From the NCBI RefSeq assembly GCF_000614205.1, contig NZ_BAKN01000028.1, positions 1-35,277 of the forward strand: 35,277 bases of DNA. The letters run 5' to 3'. Below the pieces are notes generated by a model. It was not told where the DNA came from, made no database searches, and saw nothing but the letters and a program-made list of their open reading frames with translations. The position numbers were made by a program, and so were the translations under genes. This document shows positions 8,394-16,801 of this stretch, piece by piece. This DNA comes from Hoylesella saccharolytica JCM 17484 (lineage in GTDB: Bacteria > Bacteroidota > Bacteroidia > Bacteroidales > Bacteroidaceae). Position 1 is the stretch's first letter, and each line of letters opens with the position of its first letter.

Positions 8394-10654
8394 ATGATAG
8401 ATAAATCTTATTTGTATTTAGATTTTGATGCTTTCTTACGTTCCATCAAGCAGAATGTCGATAGCTCCTTTAGTGTTTTATTGGGTGCAGGAGCATCTAT
8501 TTCATCGGGAATTCAATCTGCGAATGATTGTATTTGGGACTGGAAATACTCTATATATCAAACGAATTCAGGTTCTCAAAGGGTTGCCTTAGTTGATCCA
8601 AAAAAATCCGATGCAAGTAAAAGTATTATCCAAAAGTGGCTAGATAATCAGCCCAAATTTTCACAGATAGAAGCTCATCAAGAATACTCATTTTACGCTC
8701 AAGCAGCATATCCGATAGAAGCTGATCGGATAAAATATTTTCAGAATCTATTTCAAGGGAAAAGTCCATATATTGGATATAAACTTCTGTGTTTATTGAA
8801 TAAATATGGAGTCGTAAAATCTGTCTGGAGTACAAATTTTGATGGTCTTGTAGAAAGAGCTACACAACAAGCCAACATAACCCCTATTGCCATCAATCTT
8901 GACTGTGTTGATCGTATATACAGAGCAGAGAGTGTCAATGAACTATTGTATATAGCACTGCATGGGGACTACAAATTCAGCACCATAAAGAATACTGCAA
9001 ATGAATTAGACTCACAACACACAGAATTTGTATCTGCGATGTGTCGCTATTTCGTTGATAAGAATCTGATTGTCATGGGATATAGCGGCAGGGATAACTC
9101 TCTTATGGATGCTTTAGTACAAGCATTTTCGAAAAAAGGAGGAGGACGATTGTATTGGTGTGGAATGGGAGAAACAATAACGATAGAAGTTCAAAACTTA
9201 ATACAGAGAGTTCGGGCTGCTGGTAGATCTGCATATTATGTTGACACAAGTGGCTTTGATAATACCATGCTGTCTCTTGTAAAATATTGTTTTAGCGAGG
9301 ACGTTGCAAAACAAAGGGAGATCAATGAGATACTCAAAATAGTAGAGCCAGAACAAATAACCCCTTTCGAGATACAGAAAAGCCAAAATAAGAGATATCT
9401 AAAAAGTAATCTATTGCCGATTGTCCTCCCTAAAGAGTTATTTCAATTCCAAATATCTTACAATGATACTGCGGATAGATGGGGCTTTCTTAGGGAGAGA
9501 ATCAAGGAACGAGAGATTATAGCTGTTCCTTATCAGGATAAGGTGTATGCTATTTCAACAGTTTCTATTATTAACGATGTTTTTAAAGATTGTTTGGTTA
9601 GCGAAATAGAGCGCACTTCAATATCTCTCAATGAAGTTGAAAGAAACGGCTGTTTTAAAGAATTATTTCTCAAGGCTATATTGTATGGTTTTTCTCAAAT
9701 TCGAAATTTGGGGATTAATTATAGACATGGGATTATATGGAAGAAAGAAGCTTTCTATACAGAGCTAGGTAAAACTGTACATGAAGCTATCGAATGTGGA
9801 CTTTCATTTATTCCGCAGGCAAATTATGCTCTTATATCAATAACTCCATCACTACACATAGAATCAAGTTCCCCGATTGAAAAAGAGAAGAAACAAGAGT
9901 ATAATCGTAGGTATTTGGATAAAATGAGAAATAAAGAGTACGAAGAGAAAATTCAGGAATGGTGTAACATTCTTTTTAGGGGAAATAAGTTAGTATTCGA
10001 TATTCCTTTGCAATCCAATAATGATTTGAAATTTTTCATTTCCTCTAATAGAGGGTTTGCGGAAGTGTGTAATTATGGGAAAGATATTGAAAAATCTTAT
10101 ACTCCTGATGCATATAACACTAAACAGACCATATACTATGGAATGCAGATTGAAGAGCCTCAACTGGAGTTTATCAATTCAATTATAAGTAGACCATTTT
10201 ATGATGTTAATCCTATGCGAGGACTATCTAATCATAAGCCTTTTGATGCAGATTATTATGACAAATTTCCTCAAGATGTTTGCTTAGGTATTGTGTGTCC
10301 TACTTCGTATTCCTTAATGTTTAGTGAATTCCTTAAGAGATTAAATACCAAAATACCGGCTCCAAAATCTTCTGATTACATACACAACTACATAGGATTC
10401 AATAGTATATATAATTGTCGACTTGATATTCCTGATATTAATGCAGATCGATGGGTCTCAATAGGTGATAATCCTCAAAATGCAGAGGAATTGGCAAGAA
10501 ATATTTGCATGGAAGCAAAGAAACTTTCAGAGCAATATCCTGGAATTGTAGTGAATATTTTTATACCTACCATATGGAGTAACTACAGAAATTTCAAACA
10601 CAATGGAGAGTTTTTTGATTTACACAATTACATCAAGGCATTTGCAGCCAGAAT
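8394..10654 (+). CDS. SIR2-APAZ-MID part of a single-chain short prokaryotic Argonaute (SPARSA-type), part 1
   Basis: The N-terminal SIR2 domain (about 1-290) has the NAD-binding GAGAS loop (31-35), STNFD with N148 and D150, and the catalytic HGD (190-192), the residues used by SIR2 NADases in defence proteins. A middle region (about 330-560) is positioned like APAZ. From about 600 the MID domain of short Argonautes begins (RGLSNHKPFD, then EELARNICMEAKKLS and FDLHNYIKAFAAR). The frame ends at 10676 after a shift; the missing continuation lies one frame away. In SPARSA systems, guide-directed recognition of invading DNA switches on NAD+ depletion. The DNA is AT-richer than the neighbouring hsd genes, suggesting separate origin. 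Confidence 0.88.
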
Positions 10655-11533
10655 CGTTTTACAACTCAACTTATAGAAGAAAAAACAGTTTGTAATACAA
10701 TGATGTGCGAAATCTCATGGTGGTTATCGTTGGCTTTATTTGTCAAAACATTAAGAACTCCTTGGACACTCGCAGACTTAAATCCTAATACAGCTTACGC
10801 AGGAATTGGTTATAGCGTTAAGAAGCAAGCGAAGGGGAGAACTGAGATTGTTTTGGGATGTAGCCATATATACAATGCTCAAGGACAAGGTTTGAAATAT
10901 AAATTATCAAAAGTGGAACATCCTCAATTTGACAAGAAGAGAAATCCGTTTTTGAGTTTTGAAGAGGCTTTTAAGTTTGGAATGGATATATTGAATCTAT
11001 TCCAAAGCGCGATGGAGAAATTGCCTCAAAGAGTTGTAATTCATAAACGCACGCCTTTCAGAGAAGAGGAAATAGAGGGCATTACAAGTGCTTTAAAACG
11101 AGCTGGAATAACTGAAGTTGATCTAATTACTATTACGCAAGAACGCAATATTAAGTTTATTGCACAGGTTGTTTCTTTTGGGCAATTAAATACCGATGGA
11201 TATCCCGTAAATAGAGGAACATGCATAAAATTATCCTCACGAAACGCCTTGCTATGGACTCATGGCGTAGTTCAATCAATAAGAGATAAACGAAGATATT
11301 ACCAAGGAGGGCGTTGCATCCCCTCTCCATTAAAGATAACTAAATACTACGGAAATGGAGATTTACAGACAATAGCAAAGGAAATTATAGGGTTTACCAA
11401 AATGAATTGGAACTCATTTAATTTCTATACCAAGTTACCAGCAACCATAGACACTTCAAATACACTTGCTCAAGTTGGGAACTTATTGAGAAACTATAAC
11501 GGTACGACTTATGACTATCGCTATTTTATCTAA
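10655..11533 (+). CDS. PIWI domain of the same short Argonaute, part 2 (shifted frame)
   Basis: This is the C-terminal PIWI domain. It continues the preceding MID domain as FTTQLIEEKTVCNTMMCEIS, then WWLSLALFVKTLRTPWTL, AYAGIGYS, GCSHIYNAQGQGL and RVVIHKRTPF, a pattern typical of short Argonautes. The catalytic DEDX residues of nucleolytic Argonautes are absent: AGIGYS replaces the first Asp motif and IHKRTPF replaces the RDG-type motif, so it should bind a guide/target duplex without cutting. The first ATG is at 10700, but homology begins at 10655. Restoring one G near 10656 (ATCGGTTTT) gives one chain of about 1046 residues, like the fused SIR2-APAZ-pAgo (S1A) group. Confidence 0.88.
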   Translation, partial: RFTTQLIEEKTVCNTMMCEISWWLSLALFVKTLRTPWTLADLNPNTAYAGIGYSVKKQAKGRTEIVLGCSHIYNAQGQGLKYKLSKVEHPQFDKKRNPFLSFEEAFKFGMDILNLFQSAMEKLPQRVVIHKRTPFREEEIEGITSALKRAGITEVDLITITQERNIKFIAQVVSFGQLNTDGYPVNRGTCIKLSSRNALLWTHGVVQSIRDKRRYYQGGRCIPSPLKITKYYGNGDLQTIAKEIIGFTKMNWNSFNFYTKLPATIDTSNTLAQVGNLLRNYNGTTYDYRYFI

Positions 11534-11612
11534 ATGTACATATCTCTGCATTGGTAGTAAAATAAAAGGCTTTTAATTGACTTGATGAGTGTTTTTGGGG
11601 GTGCAAATAATA

Positions 11613-11653
11613 AAGTCCTCACTTACCGAACAATAACTTGTGAGTGAGGACTT
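11613..11653. terminator. Hairpin between converging genes, probable bidirectional terminator
   Basis: The sequences AAGTCCTCACT (11613-11623) and AGTGAGGACTT (11643-11653) are perfect 11-bp inverted repeats with a 19-nt loop, and short ATAAAG/CTTTAT extensions lie on both sides. It sits in the 215-bp gap between the + strand Argonaute and the - strand mobilization operon, where a shared terminator is expected. No long T-run follows. Confidence 0.6.
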
Positions 11654-11748
11654 CCTTTATCCTTGCTTATGTGTCACATTTTTTCTTTTCTAATTAGCTC
11701 TCCCTCTTCGACAAATATTTGATGGAGAAAGAAGTTATTTTTATTTCG

Positions 11749-12435
11749 CTAATGCCTTTTGAACTTCCGCTTGTTCTTGCGAGAGTTGTCGCTCTCGAAG
11801 GGCGAGCTCTGCTTGGCGTTGGATTGCGAGTTCATAGTTGATGATTTGGTGGCGTAGTTCGCGAATGGAGTCGGAAGAGCTTCGGAAGAGAAGAGGCTGT
11901 CGAGATGGGAGATTGTGGGATTATTGTAGCCTTGCTCCATACGTAAGATGCGGTAGCGAAGGGCGTAGTTTTCGAGGTTCTGATTGGCATTGCGAAGATA
12001 CACTGCCCAACCGATAGTACAGGCGAGGAGTACAAGAGATATTCCCCAGATGAGCCACTCCATCCAGCGTTTGACATCAAAGAGGTAGTACTTCTTTACC
12101 TCTGGAGGAGATTGAGTTTCTTGGATTTTCTCGGATAGAGAGGCTATGTTTTCGGTTTGCTTCTCTTGGGTCTTTGTGATGCCATCTTTGATTTCTCGGA
12201 TTCGTTTGCCAAGGACGATAGCGACATCTGTCAGTTCACTCTTGAATTTGCCATCTATCTCAATCTTTTGCCCAATAAGGCGTGCTACATCTGTAAGAGA
12301 GATACCATTTTCCTCTGATGTTGTAGTTGTTGGGATAGGCTGAGATGCGAGGTTGGAGACACTCGTTTTGAGTTCTCTGTTCTGTTGTTTGATTTCCTCG
12401 AGTACTTCGAGGAGGATGTTCATTTGGTCGTTCAT
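11749..12435 (-). CDS. Membrane-anchored mobilization accessory protein (MobB-like)
   Basis: The 228-residue protein has a polar, probably coiled-coil N-terminal half (about 1-120), one clear transmembrane helix (about 128-148, WLIWGISLVLLACTIGWAVY), and a polar, basic C-terminus ending KNKRKFKRH. I recognise no enzymatic domain. Its start overlaps the relaxase stop as TAATG, and small membrane proteins at this place in Bacteroidetes mob operons are usually accessory to transfer. The name rests on context, not on a diagnostic motif. Confidence 0.6.
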   Translation of the reverse strand: MNDQMNILLEVLEEIKQQNRELKTSVSNLASQPIPTTTTSEENGISLTDVARLIGQKIEIDGKFKSELTDVAIVLGKRIREIKDGITKTQEKQTENIASLSEKIQETQSPPEVKKYYLFDVKRWMEWLIWGISLVLLACTIGWAVYLRNANQNLENYALRYRILRMEQGYNNPTISHLDSLFSSEALPTPFANYATKSSTMNSQSNAKQSSPFESDNSRKNKRKFKRH

Positions 12436-13358
12436 TATCTTCTACATTTTAGTTTCTTATTAGCTTGATTTCTTAGTTTACGTTGGAATACGAGTTCTGC
12501 GACATCTACGGCAGGCGCATTGCTATCGAACAGCCCCTCGCCAAGGTCTTCTATGGCTTTGCCCAGCTCTCCGATAAAACTTTCAGTTTCAGAGGAGACG
12601 AGTGGCGAAGAAAGAGCTTGCGCTGCATTCTGTTCTAAAACAATGGAGAGTTTGGAGTAGCTACACGAGCGGTCGATGTGTGAACCGCTAAAACTTACGC
12701 CATCTTTGCTGAAGAGTACGCCCCCTACCTGATCGGTCTGTCCTTTTGTCTTGAATTGTATGTCTATCCCTTGGCGTCTCAGAGCTGAAGAGAGTTCATC
12801 CCAATTCTGGCATCGAGGCAATACGGCTTTGATAGTATCGAAGATTTCATACCTAAGTCGATCATTTCCTCGAAGCCGATTACGTTTTACGGCCTCTTTC
12901 CCTTCTCCCCATTTCAGCTGGTTAGCTTCGGTGAGTTCTTTGCAGACCTTTGTTGAGTGGTACTTTTCGTTGCTGTCGGAAATTGTTTTTCCGTTGTTGT
13001 CTATACGATTGATGCAGATGTGTACGTGGGGATGCTCTCTGTCGAGATGGCGTACAATGAGGTATTGCGTATCTCCATAGCCCATCTTCTGCAAGTATTG
13101 TAGTGCCAAGTTATTCATCGTCTGGTCGTTCAGTCGCTCAGCATCTTCAGCCGAGAAACTCAAGATGGTATAACAGACAGGCTTCTTTACATTAGGACGC
13201 ATTGAGGCTTGTAGTGCAAAGTCGTTGGCTATCTCGTGAGGCGAAACATCTCTCCTAACCCCTTCTGCATAGAGAACTCTCGCTTTTCCTTCTTGCTTCC
13301 CAAGGATATAGGCAAGCACTCCAGAAAAGGATGTTCCTTTGATTATCTTGGCTATCAT
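12435..13358 (-). CDS. Relaxase/mobilization nuclease
   Basis: The 307-residue protein begins MIAKIIKGTSFSGVLAYIL, the classical start of the relaxase/mobilization nuclease domain (PF03432, MobP-like in Bacteroidetes). The metal-binding histidine motif is HLDREHPHVHICINRID (about 104-120), preceded by the region carrying the tyrosine-containing strand. The enzyme would nick oriT and stay bound to the 5' end during transfer through a helper conjugation system. Its start overlaps the mobC stop (ATGA) and its end is coupled to the next gene. No type IV secretion genes are present, so the element can only be mobilized. Confidence 0.93.
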   Translation of the reverse strand: MIAKIIKGTSFSGVLAYILGKQEGKARVLYAEGVRRDVSPHEIANDFALQASMRPNVKKPVCYTILSFSAEDAERLNDQTMNNLALQYLQKMGYGDTQYLIVRHLDREHPHVHICINRIDNNGKTISDSNEKYHSTKVCKELTEANQLKWGEGKEAVKRNRLRGNDRLRYEIFDTIKAVLPRCQNWDELSSALRRQGIDIQFKTKGQTDQVGGVLFSKDGVSFSGSHIDRSCSYSKLSIVLEQNAAQALSSPLVSSETESFIGELGKAIEDLGEGLFDSNAPAVDVAELVFQRKLRNQANKKLKCRR

Positions 13359-13708
13359 GATTTCAGAGCTTTGAGTTGTTCATCGACTATAAGTTTGAGC
13401 ATTCGTAGTTCGGTTGGTATGGTGGAGATGCCAAAAGTGTGAAGGCGATGAGCTATTTGGTTGATGTTGTTTGCTATTCCCGAGAGCTGGCGTATCTCTT
13501 GCATCTGTTCAGGAGTAACTCTTGGCTTGATGAAACTCTCAGAGATGAGCATTCTCAGAAATTCATTCTTATTGATACCTGCCTCTGAGGCTTTACTTTT
13601 GAGGGTGAAGTACTCCATCGTATTCAGTTTGAGTAGGACGGAGTAGCTTCTCTTCTCGGATAGTTTTTTAGTGGGGCGTCCCCCTTTCTTTTTGTCTTCT
13701 GTTGTCAT
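13355..13708 (-). CDS. Mobilization relaxosome protein MobC-like
   Basis: I choose the ATG at 13708 (117 residues, MTTEDKKKGGRPTKK), because it has a good AAAGGA ribosome site just upstream and the sequence before it is not protein-like. The region about 20-60 (YSVLLKLNTMEYFTLKSKASEAG, then KNEFLRMLI) resembles the ribbon-helix-helix of MobC proteins, followed by the MobC helix QLSGIANNINQIAHRLH. MobC binds oriT and helps the relaxase. It is directly followed by the relaxase gene with a 4-bp overlap. Confidence 0.88.
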   Translation of the reverse strand: MTTEDKKKGGRPTKKLSEKRSYSVLLKLNTMEYFTLKSKASEAGINKNEFLRMLISESFIKPRVTPEQMQEIRQLSGIANNINQIAHRLHTFGISTIPTELRMLKLIVDEQLKALKS

Positions 13709-13748
13709 TGTTCCTTTCGTTTTATTGATGAGACCATCGGGATTATTT

Positions 13749-13793
13749 CGCCCTGTTTGATGGGCGTTGAGGAGGTTTTGGGTTACCCAAAAC
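13749..13793. other. Candidate origin of transfer (oriT)
   Basis: Two inverted repeats sit together 40-85 bp upstream of mobC: CGCCC/GGGCG (13749-13753 and 13762-13766, 8-nt loop) and a perfect 19-bp palindrome with 9-bp arms GTTTTGGGT/ACCCAAAAC (13775-13793). Relaxase operons commonly have oriT exactly here. The nick site is not identifiable by eye, and an operator for the mob genes is an alternative. Confidence 0.45.
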
Positions 13794-13807
13794 ACAAACT
13801 AGCTTCT

Positions 13808-14869
13808 CTACCTATGCAGTCTTCTCTTCTGTGGAAGAGGTTGTGCCAATCTTTGCTCTTTTACGACCCGAAGTCCGAGTTTATCGATCAGAAGTTGGAG
13901 GTTGGGATTTTGCTGAATGAGGTCTTTCAGCACACTCGTTTGTGTTTTGATTTGGAGGAGGTAATCCGCAATATCGTAGCCAGCTTGCTGGTCTTGAAGA
14001 GGAGCGTGTTTCTCCAAATAATCGAAGAGCTGCACCTCCATTCCGAGGCTCTGCATCATCTTTAGTTTCTCCTGCCAATAGTCCGTTGCTCCGAGGTCGG
14101 GAAAGAGAACTACTTGACGTCCGAAGAGAGGAACGAGATTGCTGCTTTTGAAACATCCGTGCTTTCCGCCAGTTGCCAACCACAGATATTGAGGTAGATA
14201 ATGAGAGGCAATGAGTGCCGTCTTTTCGCTCTCAACCAGAGCGATTGGTTTATGCTTGTCGGCATCAAGAAGATGCTCTCCGAAAAAGCATTGACTAAGG
14301 TTGTAGTTTGGGCGTTTGAGCAAACTATGTACCCATGTGATATGGTTGAATGGCTGCTTTACTCGCTTGGCAGTCTCAGGATTGTAGAGCATAATCTTGC
14401 CTGTTCTGACTCTTCCGATAGTGTCTATCTGCCAGAATACGGTTGCCCCTTCCCAATGTTTAGATGTACCAACGTGATAACGATGTACCAATTGGAGTGC
14501 TTCGTCCTCTCCAAGTTGTTCGGAAAGAAAGCAATAGAGGTTGTTCTGCTTATATCCTCTCAAGGTCTGCTTCATCGTTGCTTTCTCGATGAAGGATGGC
14601 GGTAGAATGATTGGTGTCGGTTTGTAGTCGGTACTATCAGACGAATACAACTCTTCTTTTGCTAATGGATGCTCGGCAAAGTAATCTTTGGGTGTAAAGT
14701 GGTAGCCACAACGTAGTTCGTGATCGCAACGTCCGACGTTGTCAGGGAACTCGATTTTTTCCTCTGTGTCTATGTAGCGAGCGAAACATCTGGGACGTTC
14801 GCAGGCTGGGCAGGTGTGACGTGTACGCACCCCTTTGTATGGTTCTAATTTGAATCTATAATTGCTCAT
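13808..14869 (-). CDS. Toprim/primase-like protein (DUF6371 type)
   Basis: The ATG start at 14869 (353 residues, MSNYRFKLEPYKG) is preferred over a GTG 24 bp upstream because family members begin this way. An N-terminal zinc-ribbon-like region (CPAC, then CDHELRCGYHF, about 20-60) resembles the CHC2 part of primases. The C-terminal half contains a Toprim-like stretch: VESEKTALIASHYLP (glutamate motif) and VVLFPDLGATDYW (DxG-like motif). Such proteins accompany integrase and mob genes in Bacteroidetes elements and are thought to act in their replication or processing. Only the fold-level reading is supported here. Confidence 0.75.
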   Translation of the reverse strand: MSNYRFKLEPYKGVRTRHTCPACERPRCFARYIDTEEKIEFPDNVGRCDHELRCGYHFTPKDYFAEHPLAKEELYSSDSTDYKPTPIILPPSFIEKATMKQTLRGYKQNNLYCFLSEQLGEDEALQLVHRYHVGTSKHWEGATVFWQIDTIGRVRTGKIMLYNPETAKRVKQPFNHITWVHSLLKRPNYNLSQCFFGEHLLDADKHKPIALVESEKTALIASHYLPQYLWLATGGKHGCFKSSNLVPLFGRQVVLFPDLGATDYWQEKLKMMQSLGMEVQLFDYLEKHAPLQDQQAGYDIADYLLQIKTQTSVLKDLIQQNPNLQLLIDKLGLRVVKEQRLAQPLPQKRRLHR

Positions 14870-14889
14870 TGATAAATTTGATTTGAATA

Positions 14890-14962
14890 GCACACTATCT
14901 GCATTTTGTACACTTTCAGGTTAATAAGGGATATAGAAATGCTGATAATGCAGAAAGTGCGC
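14890..14962. repeat. Long imperfect inverted repeat between the primase-like and DUF3987 genes
   Basis: The 16-base arms at 14890-14905 (GCACACTATCTGCATT) and 14947-14962 (AATGCAGAAAGTGCGC) pair at 14 of 16 positions with a 41-nt spacer. It fills the ~97-bp gap between two replication-type genes. It could be an RNA structure, an operator or part of an element replication origin. Confidence 0.5.
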
Positions 14963-14966
14963 TGGG

Positions 14967-15716
14967 TTAAACATTGAGTTTATGGTAAAGTCCGTGTCGT
15001 TCCCTAGCAAATAGGTGTCCGATATTGCGACTGAGAAAATCCTTAAAAGCCCTCTCTTTCATCCCCAATTGTTCCGCAATACTCAGGGCTTCGGCTGTCT
15101 GAAAAGATGCTGGCAATTCGGAAAGGAGTTGCTGCTGTTGCTGAGTGAGCTGAACACCAGCAATCTCCGAGTGCACTTGCTGTGCCGACTGGCGAAAATA
15201 TTCGGTAAGAGTGACGGCTCGTTCCACAGAAACAAGGTCAATCTCGTTTTTATCTCCCTCGGAACACGCCCAACGAGCCATTTGGATGATGAGACAAAAG
15301 CGAATGACATACACTTCCAACTTACAGTAGACTCCGACGAGAGTTTCGTTGGGTTCGGTATCGCAAAGCTTGGCATGCTCCTCTTGCCACGTATAAAGTC
15401 TAGCTTTAGCATCTTCGGCAAAAGGGATAATCTCAGGAAGTAGTTCGCCCTCTTCGTCTTTGGAGCAAGGCATCTCAATAAGTTGCTGAATGATACTCGC
15501 CCATCGTCCTTCAGTGCTTTCGGGAAGTTCTGTTTTGCTCCATCGTGCTTTCTGCTGTAGGTTGGGCATCACAAAAAGAATACGATCTATAAAGCCGTTA
15601 CTGGAGCGTTCTCCTTTGGATAGCTCTCCGAGGATCTTCTTTTGGATGGTGCCTACAACAGAGATAAAGGGACGCTTGATAAAGATGGAACTCCGATTTC
15701 CCTTGCGATCACTGAT
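14967..15716 (-). CDS. DUF3987-type ATPase, part 2 (C-terminal, shifted frame)
   Basis: This continues the DUF3987 protein after a frame break at about 15720: ISDRKGNRSSIFIKRPFISV, then GTIQKKILGELSKGERSSNGFIDRILFV, a helical region, a glutamine run (QLTQQQQQL) and a C-terminal winged-helix-like part (MKERAFKDFLSRNIG). Adding one base at 15719-15721 (minus-strand CAAACC instead of CAACC) joins it to part 1 as ...SAKQTISDRKG..., giving about 458 residues. Confidence 0.82.
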   Translation of the reverse strand: MSDRKGNRSSIFIKRPFISVVGTIQKKILGELSKGERSSNGFIDRILFVMPNLQQKARWSKTELPESTEGRWASIIQQLIEMPCSKDEEGELLPEIIPFAEDAKARLYTWQEEHAKLCDTEPNETLVGVYCKLEVYVIRFCLIIQMARWACSEGDKNEIDLVSVERAVTLTEYFRQSAQQVHSEIAGVQLTQQQQQLLSELPASFQTAEALSIAEQLGMKERAFKDFLSRNIGHLFARERHGLYHKLNV

Positions 15717-15718
15717 GG

Positions 15719-16342
15719 TTGCTTGGCACTGAACACAGAGATCCAAAACTGCTCCTCGGAACTGCTATTGTAGCGATTGAAGTTCTTGAACCAAGCCGAG
15801 AGTTCATCCGTCCACAAGCAAAGACCTCGCTTATTCTGAGCATGGATAAAACTCAAACCTTCGGGTGTGATATCGGAGACGATAAATCTTCTTCGTATCG
15901 GTTCTGTAGGTTGCTCTGAATGACCAGCCTCTATACGCTCCTTACGGCTCATCCGTACAACATTTTCGTACTCAGAGTAGGCTTGTTCGTAGAGTTTATT
16001 CTCTTGATAGTCAAAATCAAGAAAAGGCTTCATCGCAAAGCTAAGCGGATGACTTTTGTTCGTGCCAGGGCGTCCAACTAATGCTACATAAAGCATTGCA
16101 CTCTCTTGCCAACCTCGTTTGAGCTGGACAAGGTGCGTATTCCCGATGCCTACAGCGATAGCCACCAGCATTGCCGATGCGATATAGTCGATAGGAAAGC
16201 CTTGACACTCGTGGACTTCAGCAATGATGTTTCGTATCTCAGAGGGAAAGATACCAATGGGAAAAGCAGAGTCTGAGAATGACAATCCCAATTCGATGGC
16301 TTTATCCAGCAGGACTTCTGGCACGATTGTTTGTTCTCCCAT
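15719..16342 (-). CDS. DUF3987-type ATPase, part 1 (N-terminal)
   Basis: The N-terminal 208 residues have a Walker A-like GRPGTNKS (about residues 89-96) and a Walker B-like segment LCLWTDELSAWF. DUF3987 proteins are P-loop proteins found beside primase-like genes in mobile elements, probably taking part in replication. The frame leaves homology after SAKQ and continues in another frame as part 2. The gene starts 6 bp after the upstream HTH gene stops, so it is in the same operon. Confidence 0.82.
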
Positions 16343-16348
16343 AGCCCA

Positions 16349-16711
16349 TTATCCTTTGAATGATTTAGGCTTGTGTCGAATGCCTGCTCTTATGGAGGAT
16401 AATTGATCCTCTGAGGAGGGCGTATAAGTGATGCCTTTACGTCCGCTTTCTACCCATTGCAGTAGCTCTTCTTTATAGAAATAGAGCTTCTTACCTCGTT
16501 TGTAAGCAGGGATAATCCCCTTACGGACGAGAGCATAGATGGTAGGTTTTGCTTTTTGAATGACTTCGCACGCTTCATCTATACCGATGAGAGACTTCTC
16601 TTCAGGTATAGGGGGACGCAATGCCGAGACCATCTCTTTGATAGCAGAGACCTGTTCGGTCAGATACGTTACCGCTTCGGGTAACTTGTCGAATATAATT
16701 TCTTTGTCCAT
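16349..16711 (-). CDS. Excisionase-type helix-turn-helix protein
   Basis: The ATG at 16711 (120 residues, MDKEIIFDKLPEAVTYL) is chosen as the start. After an N-terminal helix (about 1-40) comes an HTH_17/MerR-like domain: IGIDEACEVIQKAKPTIYALVRKGIIPAYKRGKKLYFYKEELLQW (about 48-92). Such small proteins in Bacteroidetes elements act as excisionase or as regulators of the following genes. It lies 6 bp before the DUF3987 gene. A 10-bp inverted repeat sits just upstream. Whether it promotes excision is not shown. Confidence 0.8.
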   Translation of the reverse strand: MDKEIIFDKLPEAVTYLTEQVSAIKEMVSALRPPIPEEKSLIGIDEACEVIQKAKPTIYALVRKGIIPAYKRGKKLYFYKEELLQWVESGRKGITYTPSSEDQLSSIRAGIRHKPKSFKG

Positions 16712-16713
16712 GT

Positions 16714-16761
16714 TCGCAAATAAATTTGTGCAGGTTGCTGCGGGTTTCTGATTATTTGCGA
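16714..16761. repeat. 10-bp inverted repeat upstream of the excisionase-like gene
   Basis: TCGCAAATAA (16714-16723) and TTATTTGCGA (16752-16761) are perfect inverted repeats separated by 28 bp and begin 2 bp upstream of the chosen start codon. The placement suits an operator that could control the replication/mobilization half of the element. Confidence 0.5.
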
Positions 16762-16801
16762 GCAAAGGAAATCGGTGTTCTCTCGGGGCGCTACAACTCC
16801 T

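Noticed and set aside
10700..11533. Stand-alone short Argonaute gene starting at 10700
   Set aside because: Homology to the Argonaute continues upstream of the ATG to 10655 and joins the MID domain of the previous frame, so it is not a separate gene.
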